From Candidatus Enterococcus myersii (lineage in GTDB: Bacteria; Bacillota; Bacilli; Lactobacillales; Enterococcaceae): a DNA stretch of 50,478 bases. Below are positions 17,120-26,293 of the stretch, in pieces. The position numbers and the translations under genes are program-made. Positions within the stretch are counted from its first letter, which is position 1. Each line of letters begins with the position of its first letter. The stretch covers positions 1 through 50,478 of the forward strand of contig NZ_JAFLVT010000016.1 in the NCBI RefSeq assembly GCF_017316025.1. The letters are read 5' to 3'. The notes beneath the pieces were generated by a model that was not told where the DNA came from, did not search any database, and saw nothing but the letters and a program-made list of their open reading frames with translations.

Positions 17120-17259
17120 TTCTTTTCCCCCTTTATTAAAATGAAGACAGGCACTGCCTGTAAACGCGTAAAATTAAAACAGATAGCTAATGAAAGAAAA
17201 ATGGACACCCCTTTTAAAAACCTCAAAGGGTGTACCTGAGCATGAATAAATTTTCGCAT
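17116..17259 (-). CDS. Putative leader peptide of the ABC exporter operon
   Basis: The minus strand reads an uninterrupted 47-codon frame starting MRKFIHAQVHPLRFLKG and ending IKGEKK, whose TGA overlaps the ATG of the exporter gene (ATGA). A hairpin followed by a T-rich stretch lies within codons 9-23. The layout recalls bmrB upstream of bmrCD in Bacillus subtilis, where translation of a leader peptide controls read-through into the exporter. Weak points: AAGG is only two bases before the ATG, and if the 17267-17272 box is the -10, the ATG would be almost at the 5' end of the RNA. A 47-codon frame can arise by chance a few percent of the time. Confidence 0.45.
   Translation of the reverse strand: MRKFIHAQVHPLRFLKGVSIFLSLAICFNFTRLQAVPVFILIKGEKK
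17195..17236 (-). terminator. Attenuator-like hairpin in the exporter leader
   Basis: On the minus strand GGTACACCCTTT and AAAAGGGGTGTCC pair around a short loop (17203-17236; one G bulged) and are followed by ATTTTTCTTT. It lies between the promoter and the exporter start, inside the leader frame, so it could stop transcription conditionally. Confidence 0.5.
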
Positions 17260-17266
17260 TACCTTC

Positions 17267-17295
17267 ACTATACCACAGTGAAATTTTTAATTGTA
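17267..17295 (-). promoter_or_regulatory. Promoter region of the ABC exporter operon
   Basis: Two -10 candidates are visible on the minus strand: extended TGGTATAGT with its hexamer at 17267-17272, and TACAAT at 17290-17295. The first lies inside a small dyad, TTCACT-N7-AGTGAA, that could be an operator. If the second is used, the leader peptide start would have a normal 5' leader of about 25 bases. Confidence 0.4.
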
Positions 17296-17370
17296 GATAA
17301 AATCAGCAGAAATTTACTGAATGTAACCCCTTTATGCCCTTTGCCTTTTCTATACTTATTGAAAAATCTA

Positions 17371-17658
17371 TGCTAAAATATCAGTAATTGGGCGCAAAAA
17401 ACGCCAAAGGAACGGTTGAATTAAAAAATAAGCGGAAAGTAAAGACGAGACTTTCTCTTTTTGAAAATCAGCTGATTTTCAAAAAGCATCCAAAATTTAG
17501 CGGAGAATTTGCTGACAATAAAAAGTTATTTGCTTTATCTATGCAAAAATTTTTTTCAAAAGTTGCTCCCCTATTTTTTGATTGCCATAATTCTCGTATT
17601 TGCCATCATTTAGATGCCATTTTTATACCGTTTAATTAATAATAAAGGAGTCAAACAG
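17371..17658 (+). promoter_or_regulatory. rpoY-rnjA promoter and long leader
   Basis: TGCTAAAAT (17371-17379) is an extended -10. The RNA would carry about 270 bases before rpoY. The leader has a GGCG/CGCC mini-hairpin at about 17390 and a perfect 30-bp palindrome at 17457-17486, but no convincing gene. An open frame beginning with TTG runs through it; it has no ribosome binding site. Confidence 0.5.
17457..17486. repeat. Perfect 30-bp palindrome in the rnjA leader
   Basis: CTTTTTGAAAATCAG is followed directly by its exact reverse complement CTGATTTTCAAAAAG. No T run follows, so it is not a normal terminator. In RNA it would form a 13-bp or longer hairpin about 70 bases from the predicted 5' end of the rpoY-rnjA message. 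Confidence 0.9.
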
Positions 17659-17871
17659 ATGATCTACAAAATTTATTATCAAGAAACAAAAGTACGCAAT
17701 CCAAAAAGAGAACAAACCCTATCGATTTACGTAGAGGCAGCCGATGAAGTCACTGCCCGCGCATTAGTTGAAGAACATACCCCATACAACATCGAATTTA
17801 TTCAAGGACTAGACGAAAATCATCTAGCTTATGAAAAAGAAAATGCCGACTTCAAATTGACGGAGTTTTAA
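17659..17871 (+). CDS. rpoY: RNA polymerase epsilon subunit RpoY
   Basis: This 70-residue protein ([20 protein letters not shown] at the start, then [27 protein letters not shown]) matches the DUF1447/YkzG family, the small epsilon subunit of Firmicutes RNA polymerase. It binds near the secondary channel region of beta-prime and has been related to phage Gp2-like proteins. AAAGGAG lies ten bases before the ATG, which is preferred over an earlier in-frame ATG. It is one base ahead of the RNase J gene, the same two-gene operon as in Bacillus subtilis. Confidence 0.93.
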   Translation: MIYKIYYQETKVRNPKREQTLSIYVEAADEVTARALVEEHTPYNIEFIQGLDENHLAYEKENADFKLTEF

Positions 17872-17872
17872 A

Positions 17873-19549
17873 ATGAAAGTCTCTTTAAAGAACAACGAAA
17901 CCGGCGTCTTCGGAATCGGTGGTCTCGGTGAGATTGGAAAAAACTGTTATGGGGTACAATTCCAAGATGAAATCATCATCATTGACGCTGGGATCAAATT
18001 TCCAGAAGATGAATTACTTGGAATTGACTATGTCATTTCCGATTATAGTTACATCGTGCAAAACTTGCCAAAAGTTAAAGCCCTTGTAATTACTCACGGT
18101 CACGAAGACCATATTGGGGGAATCCCCTACTTATTGCGCCAAGCCAATATTCCAATATACGCTGGCCCACTTGCTTTAGCTTTAATTACCAACAAATTGG
18201 ATGAACACGGACTACTGCGTGATGCCAAACTTCATGAAATTAATGAAGATACGATCATTCGTTTCCGTAAAACTTCCGTTAGCTTTTTCCGCACGACACA
18301 TAGCATTCCAGATGCTTTAGGGATTGTGGTAAAAACACCATCTGGTAATATCGTTCAAACGGGTGATTTTAAGTTTGACTTTACACCCGTAGGAGAACCT
18401 GCAAACTTGCACAAAATGGCACGAATTGGGGAAGAAGGCGTTTTATGCCTTTTATCTGATAGTACCAATGCGGAAATTCCAACTTTTACCAAATCAGAGA
18501 AAATTATTGGTACGTCAATTTTAAAAATCTTTGAAAAAATTGAAGGACGAATCATTTTCGCCTCTTTTGCTTCCAACATTTTTCGACTGCAACAAGCTGC
18601 TGATGCTGCCGTTGCAACCGGACGCAAAATTGCAGTCTTTGGTCGGAGTATGGAAAATGCCATGATTAACGGTCAGAAATTAGGCTATATAAAAGTTCCC
18701 GATGGCACTTTTATTGATGCCCATGAAGTTAATCGCTTGCCAGCAAATGAAGTTTTAATTTTATGTACCGGCTCCCAAGGTGAACCCATGGCAGCTTTAA
18801 GTCGCATTGCCAATGGTACTCACCGACAAATTCAAATTCAGCCAGAGGATACCGTGATTTTTTCAAGTTCACCAATTCCAGGAAATACAACGAGTGTTAA
18901 CCACTTAATCAACTTGTTGATGGAAGCTGGCGCAGAAGTAATTCATGGTAAAATCAACAACATTCATACTTCTGGTCATGGCGGCCAAGAAGAACAAAAA
19001 TTAATGTTACGTTTAATGAAACCAAAATACTTCATGCCTATTCATGGGGAATATCGGATGTTAAAAATCCATACGCAATTGGCCCAAGATACTGGTGTAC
19101 CAAAAGAAAATTGTTTCTTAATGGAAAATGGTGATATGCTAGCTTTAACTGCAGACAGTGCCCGTATTTGTGGTCATTTCAATGCTGGAGATGTCTATGT
19201 TGACGGTAGTGGTATCGGTGATATCGGAAATGTTGTCTTGCGCGATCGCCATATCTTATCAGAAGAAGGATTAGTTTTAGCCGTTGCAACGGTTGATCTT
19301 GCTAAAAAAGAAATTTTAGCTGGTCCAGATATTTTATCCCGCGGTTTTGTTTATATGCGGGAATCCGGTGAAATGATTAACGAAGGTCAAACACTGCTTT
19401 TCAAAGCCTTAAGAGAAGCCATGAATCAGCCTGATTGTAATGAGTTCAAATTAAGAGAAGCAATGTCGAATGCTTTGCAACCTTATTTATTTGAAAAAAC
19501 CGAGCGTCATCCGATGATTTTATCCATGATTATGACACCGGAAAATTAA
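17873..19549 (+). CDS. rnjA: Ribonuclease J1
   Basis: This 558-residue metallo-beta-lactamase/beta-CASP nuclease has the zinc motif HGHEDHIGG near residue 74, GDFKFD, and DSTNAE. The beta-CASP region includes [16 protein letters not shown] and [13 protein letters not shown], and late histidines are in [10 protein letters not shown] and PIHGEYRM. RNase J1 combines 5'-3' exonuclease and endonuclease action in mRNA decay and rRNA maturation. It follows rpoY with a one-base gap and ends with a strong terminator. The start [24 protein letters not shown] has no strong ribosome binding site apart from bases within the end of rpoY, suggesting coupling. Confidence 0.97.
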   Translation: MKVSLKNNETGVFGIGGLGEIGKNCYGVQFQDEIIIIDAGIKFPEDELLGIDYVISDYSYIVQNLPKVKALVITHGHEDHIGGIPYLLRQANIPIYAGPLALALITNKLDEHGLLRDAKLHEINEDTIIRFRKTSVSFFRTTHSIPDALGIVVKTPSGNIVQTGDFKFDFTPVGEPANLHKMARIGEEGVLCLLSDSTNAEIPTFTKSEKIIGTSILKIFEKIEGRIIFASFASNIFRLQQAADAAVATGRKIAVFGRSMENAMINGQKLGYIKVPDGTFIDAHEVNRLPANEVLILCTGSQGEPMAALSRIANGTHRQIQIQPEDTVIFSSSPIPGNTTSVNHLINLLMEAGAEVIHGKINNIHTSGHGGQEEQKLMLRLMKPKYFMPIHGEYRMLKIHTQLAQDTGVPKENCFLMENGDMLALTADSARICGHFNAGDVYVDGSGIGDIGNVVLRDRHILSEEGLVLAVATVDLAKKEILAGPDILSRGFVYMRESGEMINEGQTLLFKALREAMNQPDCNEFKLREAMSNALQPYLFEKTERHPMILSMIMTPEN

Positions 19550-19584
19550 TTTAAAGTAACGACTACGGCACAGTTTAATATTTA

Positions 19585-19656
19585 AAATACCCCAGTACAA
19601 AAGAAAGAGCAAAGCTTAACACAGCTTATTCTTCTTTTAGTACTGGGGTATTTTTA
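19585..19656 (+). terminator. rnjA terminator
   Basis: AAATACCCCAGTAC and GTACTGGGGTATTT form a perfect 14-bp stem around a loop that itself can pair (AAAAGAA/TTCTTTT), followed by TTTTTATTT. Confidence 0.92.
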
Positions 19657-19695
19657 TTTAGCCTTAAAATAAGCCCTCCAACTCACCATTATTAA

Positions 19696-19727
19696 ATAAA
19701 AAAATCCTCAGAATAAATTCTGAGGAT
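19696..19727 (-). terminator. Cold-shock gene terminator
   Basis: The minus strand has ATCCTCAGAAT-TT-ATTCTGAGGAT followed by TTTTTTATTT, 23 bases after the cold-shock gene stop. Confidence 0.95.
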
Positions 19728-19749
19728 AAAATGCCTATTTAAAAATAGT

Positions 19750-19950
19750 TTAGGCTTTTTCTACGTTAGTAGCTTGAGGACCGCGGTCTGATTCTTCAAC
19801 GTCGAAAGTCACTGCTTGACCTTCTTCTAAAGTTTTGAAACCGTCGCCTTGGATTGCAGAGAAATGTACGAATACATCGCTGCCATCTTCACGTGAAATG
19901 AAGCCAAAACCTTTTTCTGCGTTAAACCATTTTACTGTACCATGTTCCAT
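19750..19950 (-). CDS. Cold-shock protein (CspA family)
   Basis: This 66-residue OB-fold RNA chaperone starts [18 protein letters not shown] and carries both nucleic-acid-binding motifs, KGFGFI (RNP1) and VFVHF (RNP2). It binds single-stranded RNA and prevents unwanted structure. The start has AAGGAGG ten bases ahead; the upstream open frame is part of the leader. The promoter at 20068-20096 gives a leader of about 110 bases, as is usual for cold-shock genes whose mRNA folding is temperature dependent. The promoter begins just after radC. Confidence 0.96.
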   Translation of the reverse strand: MEHGTVKWFNAEKGFGFISREDGSDVFVHFSAIQGDGFKTLEEGQAVTFDVEESDRGPQATNVEKA

Positions 19951-20067
19951 GGGTGAAAACCTCCTTGTGCTTTGCACGAATTGATGTGTAACGTTGTTGG
20001 CAAAGAATAGAGGTGACCCAAATGTTTCAACTTCTATCGCTAAACCGCTAAACAAAATTACACTAAT

Positions 20068-20096
20068 ATTTTACACTTGCCCGATTTTTTTTGCAA
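20068..20096 (-). promoter_or_regulatory. Cold-shock gene promoter
   Basis: The minus strand has -35 TTGCAA (20091-20096), a 17-base spacer and -10 TAAAAT (20068-20073). It lies in the short gap after radC. Confidence 0.75.
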
Positions 20097-20101
20097 GCCT
20101 G

Positions 20102-20779
20102 CTAATTCCATAAACCTTCTTCCCGCAAGCTAATGTATTCGCTACCACCAATCACCAAATGATCCAATAATTCAATTCCCATCATTTCACCACATTCCTT
20201 TAGTCTTTTAGTAAAAACGATATCATTATGAGAAGGGGTTGGACTACCAGAAGGATGATTGTGGCAAATCACTATCCGGGCAGCCGCAATTTTAACTGCT
20301 ATTTTAAAAATCTCACGGGGATGGGCAATCGATTGATTTAACGATCCAATAAAAATTGTCTTTTTTTGTAAAATTTGATTTTTTGTATTTAAATAAATAC
20401 ACAATAAATGTTCCTGCTCGTAATCTTTCATCTCCTCGGCTAACATACAACCCAATTCATAACTTGAAGAAACATGCCCGATTTTAGGACATGACGCCTT
20501 TCCTATTCGCTGTCCCAATTCAATTGCAGCCAGTAATTCTGCTGCCTTTGCTTCTCCAATTCCTGAAATTTTAGTTAATTCCTGTAGTTCTGCTCTTTTA
20601 AATTGATATAAATCACCAAAGTAATGCAATATTTCTGCAGCAAGCTCTCCTGCAGTGGCGCCTTTATAACCTGTTCGCAAAATAATAGCTAATAATTCTT
20701 GTTCTGAAAGCACTTTTGCTCCTTTTTCCTTTAAACGTTCTCGTGGACGCATACTAAGTGGTAATACTTTTTTTCCCAT
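20102..20779 (-). CDS. radC: RadC-family JAB domain protein
   Basis: This 225-residue protein has an N-terminal helix-hairpin-helix part (MRPRERLKEKGAKVLSEQELLAIILRTG and KISGIGEAKAAELLAA). The C-terminal JAB/MPN+ metal domain has the signature HNHPSGSPTPSHNDIVFTKR. Despite the name, no DNA-repair activity is proven for the family. The start MGKKVLPLSMRPRE at 20779 has AAAGGAG ahead of it; this site is the right arm of a hairpin that also looks like a terminator for the upstream HAD gene. It is the third gene after folC and the HAD gene. Confidence 0.93.
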   Translation of the reverse strand: MGKKVLPLSMRPRERLKEKGAKVLSEQELLAIILRTGYKGATAGELAAEILHYFGDLYQFKRAELQELTKISGIGEAKAAELLAAIELGQRIGKASCPKIGHVSSSYELGCMLAEEMKDYEQEHLLCIYLNTKNQILQKKTIFIGSLNQSIAHPREIFKIAVKIAAARIVICHNHPSGSPTPSHNDIVFTKRLKECGEMMGIELLDHLVIGGSEYISLREEGLWN

Positions 20780-20825
20780 CAAAAAACTCCTTTGCACTCT
20801 TTTAAATAAGATACGCAAAGGAGTT
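20780..20825 (-). terminator. Terminator-like hairpin that covers the radC ribosome binding site
   Basis: On the minus strand AACTCCTTTGC (20815-20825) pairs with GCAAAGGAGTT (20785-20795), followed by TTTTTTG. The right arm contains AAAGGAG, the radC ribosome binding site. The structure could both terminate and block translation of radC. Confidence 0.6.
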
Positions 20826-20836
20826 GTTATTCATTT

Positions 20837-21493
20837 TTAACTTAGATAGTTTTTTACTTCATGTAAAGAAGGTAAAACAGCGCGTGTCTTTGCTGCTAAC
20901 ACTTCATCTGGAGGAAGTAAATCCGGAATCATAATTACCGGAATATTCGCTTGAAATGCGGCTAAAACGCCATTTTGTGAATCTTCTAAAACTAATGTTT
21001 CTGCCTTTTTGGTCCCTAGAATAGCTTGTGCTGCTAAAAAAATTGCCGGATCAGGTTTAGCCCGCAGTACATCTTCACACGAGACAATCTTAGGAAAATG
21101 CTTGCTTAAATCGGCTCGAAACAATAATTCATCGATTACTTTACGTTGATTACTAGAAGCGATGATCCAGTCTATTTTTGCCGCTTGCAGATAAGCTAAC
21201 AGCTCCATGACCCCCGGCTTTAAAACCGCCTGACCACTAGCAAACATCATTTTCGTATTCTCATAGGAAGCTGCAATAAAATCTGACACTTTTGTTTTAC
21301 CGAATTTGTGATCAAACATTTCGTGATAGCGTTTTATTACTTCTTCATCTGAAATGCCGAGTAAATCTAGATACAAGTCTTTATCATAGGGAATGCCAAA
21401 TTTATCAGCCGCTTTTTGGGCACCGGCATAATAAAGTTGCTCTGTATCAAAAATTAATCCGTCCATATCAAAGATAACACCTTTAACTTGCAT
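20837..21493 (-). CDS. HAD-family phosphatase, beta-phosphoglucomutase-like
   Basis: This 218-residue HAD hydrolase has motif I FDMDGLIFDTE (nucleophile Asp9, acid/base Asp11), motif II IASSNQRK, the conserved lysine in AKPDPAIFLAA, and motif IV VLEDSQNGVLAA. A helical cap lies between residues 16 and 80, so it belongs to the subfamily I beta-phosphoglucomutase/phosphatase group. The substrate is unknown. Its start overlaps the folC stop by 11 bp, and only a GGGGGG run serves as ribosome binding site, so it is probably translated by coupling to folC. Confidence 0.9.
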   Translation of the reverse strand: MQVKGVIFDMDGLIFDTEQLYYAGAQKAADKFGIPYDKDLYLDLLGISDEEVIKRYHEMFDHKFGKTKVSDFIAASYENTKMMFASGQAVLKPGVMELLAYLQAAKIDWIIASSNQRKVIDELLFRADLSKHFPKIVSCEDVLRAKPDPAIFLAAQAILGTKKAETLVLEDSQNGVLAAFQANIPVIMIPDLLPPDEVLAAKTRAVLPSLHEVKNYLS

Positions 21494-22802
21494 GTGCGCC
21501 CCCCATTTCTAGCAATAAGCTTCTTACCTCTGAAACAAAATACAATGAGCCAGTTACAAGTAACAACGATTCATCATCCATTTTTTCTAAAATCTCGGCC
21601 AAGCCAAATTGCCATAAAGAAACAATCGACACCCGCTTATCATCGATATTGACAAAATCATCATCTAATTTGATTGCTCTGGGGTAATCAAATGTCGTTA
21701 AATAAATATGACCATTTTTTAGTTTTAGTAATTCTTGTAGCATTTCAGTGACATTTTTTGTCTCTAAAGCTGAAAACAAAATTTGCAATTTGCGACCTTT
21801 GAATTCATCTTGCATGGATTCAACTAAGCGCTTCATAGCATGGGTATTATGTGCGCCATCTAAAATAATTAATGGTTCTGAGCTAAGTCGCTCCATGCGA
21901 GCTGGCCAAAACGTCTGTTGCAAAGCTTTTTTAATTTCTTTTTCCTGCCAATTAATCTTGTTTAATGCACAATACAATTCAAATAACTGAATTGCAACCC
22001 CCGCATTTTCCGGCTGATGACGTCCAATTAGCGCTGTTTTTAAATTTTTTAATTTTCCGTTTTGATTACGAAAATCAAACCATTCGCCCCATTTATCATC
22101 TGGATGCAAATAAGTGACCGCGTATTCTTTACCAAAGCGATAAATTTCGGCATTATTTTTTGTGGCGGTATCTATAATGACACCTAATGCATTATCTGCA
22201 ATATTCCCTGTTACAACTGGAATGTTTGGTTTAATAATCCCGGCTTTTTGCGCTGCAATCTCCTCTAAGGTGTCTCCTAGGATTTCGGTATGGTCATAAC
22301 CAATCGTCGTTATCCCAGTCAACATCGGCTCCACGATATTGGTAGAATCTAACAATCCGCCTAGACCTACTTCAATAATTGCAACATCGACTTTACCGAC
22401 AAAGTAATCCAAAGCCAGCGCTGTTAATACTTCAAATTCCGTAATGCCGCTAACTGCCTCTTGCTGATCTAATTTTTCAACTAATGGTTGGTACTTATTT
22501 ACCAATGTGACCAATTCTTCATCCGTGATAAATTTGCCATTAATGGCAATTCTTTCGTGGAAACTTTCAATATAAGGTGACGTGAAAGTGCCAACGACAA
22601 TCCCTGCTTCTTGTAACATTTCTTTTAAATAGCTAACAGTTGAACCTTTCCCATTGGTACCGGCAATATGAATTGTTGGTACTTTTTTTTCAGGATGATC
22701 AACTAAAGCTAATAATGCTTTAACGCGCTCTAACCCTGGTCTTTGGCCAAAGGGTCTGCGACTGTGAATCCATTCAATTGCTTTACTTCCCGTTTCTACC
22801 AT
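21483..22802 (-). CDS. folC: Folylpolyglutamate synthase / dihydrofolate synthase
   Basis: This 439-residue Mur-ligase-family enzyme adds glutamate to folates. Landmarks are the P-loop HIAGTNGKGST near residue 45, FTSPYIESFHERIAING (omega loop region), EVGLGGLLDSTNI, TTIGYDHTEILGDTLEEIAAQKAGIIK and DGAHNTHAM. The ATG at 22802 has GAGGTGG ahead; a GTG three codons upstream is part of that site. An extended -10 lies about 20 bases upstream, so the leader is very short. It starts the folC-HAD-radC operon. Confidence 0.95.
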   Translation of the reverse strand: MVETGSKAIEWIHSRRPFGQRPGLERVKALLALVDHPEKKVPTIHIAGTNGKGSTVSYLKEMLQEAGIVVGTFTSPYIESFHERIAINGKFITDEELVTLVNKYQPLVEKLDQQEAVSGITEFEVLTALALDYFVGKVDVAIIEVGLGGLLDSTNIVEPMLTGITTIGYDHTEILGDTLEEIAAQKAGIIKPNIPVVTGNIADNALGVIIDTATKNNAEIYRFGKEYAVTYLHPDDKWGEWFDFRNQNGKLKNLKTALIGRHQPENAGVAIQLFELYCALNKINWQEKEIKKALQQTFWPARMERLSSEPLIILDGAHNTHAMKRLVESMQDEFKGRKLQILFSALETKNVTEMLQELLKLKNGHIYLTTFDYPRAIKLDDDFVNIDDKRVSIVSLWQFGLAEILEKMDDESLLLVTGSLYFVSEVRSLLLEMGGAHAS

Positions 22803-23163
22803 TTTTCCCACCTCACCGCTTCATTATAACAAACTCCTAGGTAAAGAAAAAAACAAATCGTTGCCATTAGAAAATACAGCTTAGTTTCATCTCACATTTT
22901 TACAACTAAAACCATTGCATCACCAGACACTTATTTTGTCTAATTTCATCACTGAACTTTCATTGACCATAGTGCTACTCCTTTTTAATCTCGATAAAAA
23001 GAGAGTAAGGACCTGTGCCCTTACTCTCTTATTTATTTGACGCCGTATTTTTCGTTCTTTTAAAAATAAGCGATTTATTCAAATAGGTATAAAAATCACC
23101 TTAGCTTTTTTATTGCTAAAACAAAACACCCATTTCTAATTTAGCTTGATAATACCAAGTGCT
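22803..23163. other. Intergenic region between valS and folC
   Basis: This gap holds the folC promoter, the minus-strand extended -10 TGTTATAAT (hexamer at 22823-22828), and the valS terminator at 22997-23031. The rest is AT-rich and I see no gene or further element in it. Confidence 0.6.
22997..23031 (-). terminator. valS terminator
   Basis: The minus strand has AAGAGAGTAAGG, an eight-base loop and CCTTACTCTCTT, followed by TTTAT. It is about 130 bases beyond the valS stop. Confidence 0.85.
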
Positions 23164-25803
23164 TTACTTAATCGTCCGCAATTGTTCAATTCGTTCACTA
23201 ACTGCCTTTTGTTTATCCAAATAATCGGCTTCTTTGGCCCGCTCTTCTGCTACGACAGCCTCAGGAGCATTTGAAACAAAACGTTCGTTAGCAAGTTTAC
23301 CTTGGACGCGTTTTACTTCATTGTTCCATTTTGACAATTCTTTTTCTAAACGTTGCAATTCTTCATCAATATTGATTAGACCTGTTAGTGGCAAGTAGAT
23401 TTTTGCTCCCGTTAAAACAGCAGACATCGCAAGTTCTGGCGCGTCAACTTCCCCTGAGATCACCAACTCTTCTGGGTTGCAGAAGCGTTCAATATAGTTT
23501 TTATTGGCAACTAGAAATTCATCAATTTCAGCATCTGTGGTATGAATTAACAAAGTAATTGGTTTAGATAATGGTGTATTCACCTCGGCGCGAATATTTC
23601 GTACCGCACGAATCAATTCAATTAAGAATTCCATGCCTTTTACAGCTGCTGCATCGTTAAATTCTGGTTGAACAACTGGATAAGCTGCTGTTACTAGTGA
23701 CGTTCCTTCATGAGGTAATTTGCTCCAAATCTCTTCTGTTACAAATGGCATGATTGGGTGCAACAAACGCAAGATTTGATCTAGTGTGTAGACCAAAATA
23801 CTCTTGTTCATTTGTTTAGAACCTTCATCTTCTCCGTATAAAACTTCTTTACTCATTTCAATATACCAATCACAGAAATCATCCCAAATGAAATTGTATA
23901 ATTGACGACCAGCTTCACCAAATTCAAAGCGATCAAACAAGTCGGTTACTTTTTCAACTGTCTCATTTAAACGGGTTAAAATCCAGCGGTCTGCCACTGT
24001 TTTTTCCCCATTTAGATTAATATCTGCAGCGGTCATGCCTTCGACATTCATCAAAACAAAACGAGCAGCATTCCAAATTTTATTGATAAAATTCCAGGCA
24101 GCATCCATTTTTTCATAACTAAAACGCACATCTTGACCAGGAGCAGAACCATTGGATAAGAACCAACGCAGGGCATCTGCCCCATATTTGTCAATGACAT
24201 CCATTGGATCAATCCCGTTACCAAGCGACTTACTCATCTTCCGCCCTTGTTCATCCCGAATTAGCCCATGAATTAAAACGTTGTTAAATGGACGTTCACC
24301 AGTAAATTCCAAACTTTGGAAAATCATCCGGCTAACCCAGAAAAAGATAATATCATATCCGGTAACTAATGTATTGGTTGGGAAATAGCGCTTGTAATCT
24401 TCACTATCTGTATTAGGCCAACCCATAGTTGAAAATGGCCACAAAGCAGAAGAGAACCACGTGTCCAATACATCTGGATCTTGAACCCAGTTTTCACTAT
24501 CGCTAGGTTCTTGCATACCGACATACATTTCTCCGGTTTCTTTGTGATACCAGGCTGGGATTTGATGTCCCCACCACAATTGGCGCGAAATTACCCAGTC
24601 ATGAACATTATCCATCCAACGCAAGAATGTTTGATTAAAGCGGGGTGGGTAAAATTCAACGGCATCTTCTGTTGCTTGGTTTTCAATTGCTTCTTTGGCA
24701 AGAGGTGCCATCTTCACAAACCATTGTGTTGATAAGCGGGGTTCCACCACTACGCCGGTCCGTTCTGAATGCCCAACATTATGATTCATTTTTTCAATTT
24801 TAACCAAGCGACCGATTTCTTCTAAATCTGAAACGATTAATTTTCGAGCAGCAAAACGATCCATACCAGCATATTTTCCTGCTAAGTCATTCATCGTCCC
24901 GTCATCGTTCATGACATTTACCCGTGGCAAGTCGTGACGATTTCCTACTTCAAAGTCATTGGGATCATGAGCTGGCGTAATTTTTACAACCCCAGTTCCA
25001 AATTCACGGTCAACATATTCATCGGCGATAATTGGAATTTCTTTATTCACTAATGGCAAAATAACGGTTTTGCCAATATATTGTTGGTACCGCTCATCTT
25101 CTGGGTGAACCGCAACCGCAGTGTCTCCTAACATAGTTTCAGGACGGGTTGTCGCAATTTCCAATTCACCGGTTCCATCACTTAAAGGATACGTCATATG
25201 ATAAAAAGCACCTTCAATATCTTTATGAATCACTTCAATATCTGATAAGGCAGTGCGGGCTTGCGGGTCCCAGTTGATAATATATTCACCACGATAAATC
25301 AAATCTTTTTCGTATAAGGTAACAAAAACTTTGCGGACTGCTTCTGACAATCCTTCATCTAAAGTAAAACGTTCCCGAGAATAATCTAAAGAAAGACCCA
25401 TTTTAGCCCATTGCTCACGAATATGATCGGCATATTCATCTTTCCATTCCCAAACGTTATCAATAAATTTTTCCCGACCCAAATCATAACGAGAGATTCC
25501 TTGTTCCCGCAATTTTTCTTCTACTTTGGCCTGCGTTGCAATACCGGCATGATCCATTCCTGGTAGCCATAACGTATCAAAACCTTGCATCCGTTTTTGG
25601 CGAATAATCATATCTTGCAAGGTTGTATCCCAAGCATGACCTAAGTGTAATTTTCCGGTAACATTTGGTGGTGGGATCACAATAGAATAAGGTTTTGCTT
25701 TTTTATCCCCACTTGGTTTAAATAAATCTTCGTCCAACCATTTTTGATAACGGCCTGCTTCCACTTCTTGTGGATTATACTTTGTTGATAAATTATCAGA
25801 CAT
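23164..25803 (-). CDS. valS: Valyl-tRNA synthetase
   Basis: This 879-residue class I synthetase has the HIGH motif in [14 protein letters not shown] (residues 47-59) and KMSKS in [11 protein letters not shown]. The large CP1 editing domain includes [20 protein letters not shown] and the [19 protein letters not shown] stretch that clears mischarged threonine. The C-terminus is a coiled coil ([25 protein letters not shown]) that contacts tRNA. The length is usual. A T-box leader upstream reads uncharged tRNA-Val. The start [22 protein letters not shown] has AAGGGGGC ahead. Confidence 0.98.
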   Translation of the reverse strand: MSDNLSTKYNPQEVEAGRYQKWLDEDLFKPSGDKKAKPYSIVIPPPNVTGKLHLGHAWDTTLQDMIIRQKRMQGFDTLWLPGMDHAGIATQAKVEEKLREQGISRYDLGREKFIDNVWEWKDEYADHIREQWAKMGLSLDYSRERFTLDEGLSEAVRKVFVTLYEKDLIYRGEYIINWDPQARTALSDIEVIHKDIEGAFYHMTYPLSDGTGELEIATTRPETMLGDTAVAVHPEDERYQQYIGKTVILPLVNKEIPIIADEYVDREFGTGVVKITPAHDPNDFEVGNRHDLPRVNVMNDDGTMNDLAGKYAGMDRFAARKLIVSDLEEIGRLVKIEKMNHNVGHSERTGVVVEPRLSTQWFVKMAPLAKEAIENQATEDAVEFYPPRFNQTFLRWMDNVHDWVISRQLWWGHQIPAWYHKETGEMYVGMQEPSDSENWVQDPDVLDTWFSSALWPFSTMGWPNTDSEDYKRYFPTNTLVTGYDIIFFWVSRMIFQSLEFTGERPFNNVLIHGLIRDEQGRKMSKSLGNGIDPMDVIDKYGADALRWFLSNGSAPGQDVRFSYEKMDAAWNFINKIWNAARFVLMNVEGMTAADINLNGEKTVADRWILTRLNETVEKVTDLFDRFEFGEAGRQLYNFIWDDFCDWYIEMSKEVLYGEDEGSKQMNKSILVYTLDQILRLLHPIMPFVTEEIWSKLPHEGTSLVTAAYPVVQPEFNDAAAVKGMEFLIELIRAVRNIRAEVNTPLSKPITLLIHTTDAEIDEFLVANKNYIERFCNPEELVISGEVDAPELAMSAVLTGAKIYLPLTGLINIDEELQRLEKELSKWNNEVKRVQGKLANERFVSNAPEAVVAEERAKEADYLDKQKAVSERIEQLRTIK

Positions 25804-25910
25804 TTTTTTGCCCCCTTAAATTTTAAAAATTAACTAGCCTTTGCAAATCAAAACTTTAATCTCAACCGCCTGTAAACTAAACAATAAAAATTCAGCGCTT
25901 GATTTCTCGT

Positions 25911-25929
25911 ATGAAAAATAATTTTTCAT
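25911..25929. repeat. 19-bp palindrome between the valS T-box and valS
   Basis: ATGAAAAAT-A-ATTTTTCAT is a perfect inverted repeat in the 213 bases separating the T-box terminator from the valS start. No T run follows on the minus strand. Confidence 0.6.
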
Positions 25930-26016
25930 GCTAAAACATCTTCGCTATAAAATGAATCCTTGCTACTTTAATAAACCAATAAAAATTATTCTTAAAACTT
26001 AAATCTGTTTAACAAT

Positions 26017-26248
26017 AAAAAAAGTCCTAAGATGCCAAGCATCTTAGGACGTAAATTTACGCGGTACCACCTAATTTGTAGATCACTCTACCTCTTAAGC
26101 GTGAGTTAACGGTCACGAAACGTTTGATTTTACTAAAATTTCCAATCAAAGACTCCCAAGCTACCTTCACAAAACTTACGTGGAAATCTCTCAGCTGTGA
26201 TTTCCTCTCTCAAACGCAGTCTTCTGCTACTCCTCTTGTTCAACGTCT
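26017..26248 (-). promoter_or_regulatory. T-box riboswitch for valS
   Basis: The minus strand carries AGGTGGTACCGCG (26060-26072), the T-box that pairs with the tRNA acceptor end. It is followed by the terminator ACGTCCTAAGATGC-TTG-GCATCTTAGGAC and a T run (26017-26053). Upstream is a typical Stem I; near its 3' side the loop AAGGTAGC offers GTA, a valine codon, as specifier. Uncharged tRNA-Val would stabilise the antiterminator and switch valS on. An unusually long 213-base stretch separates it from valS. Confidence 0.93.
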
Positions 26249-26254
26249 TGGCTT

Positions 26255-26283
26255 ATTCTACAATGAAGCATACCAAGTGTCAA
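26255..26283 (-). promoter_or_regulatory. valS promoter
   Basis: The minus strand has a consensus -35 TTGACA (26278-26283), 17 bases, and -10 TAGAAT (26255-26260), placing the RNA start at the head of the T-box. Confidence 0.85.
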
Positions 26284-26293
26284 ATCAGAATTT

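Noticed and set aside
17388-17639. An 83-codon open frame starting with TTG that runs through the rpoY leader
   Set aside because: It has no ribosome binding site, begins almost at the predicted RNA start, and its composition follows the palindrome and AT-rich leader. I treat it as chance.
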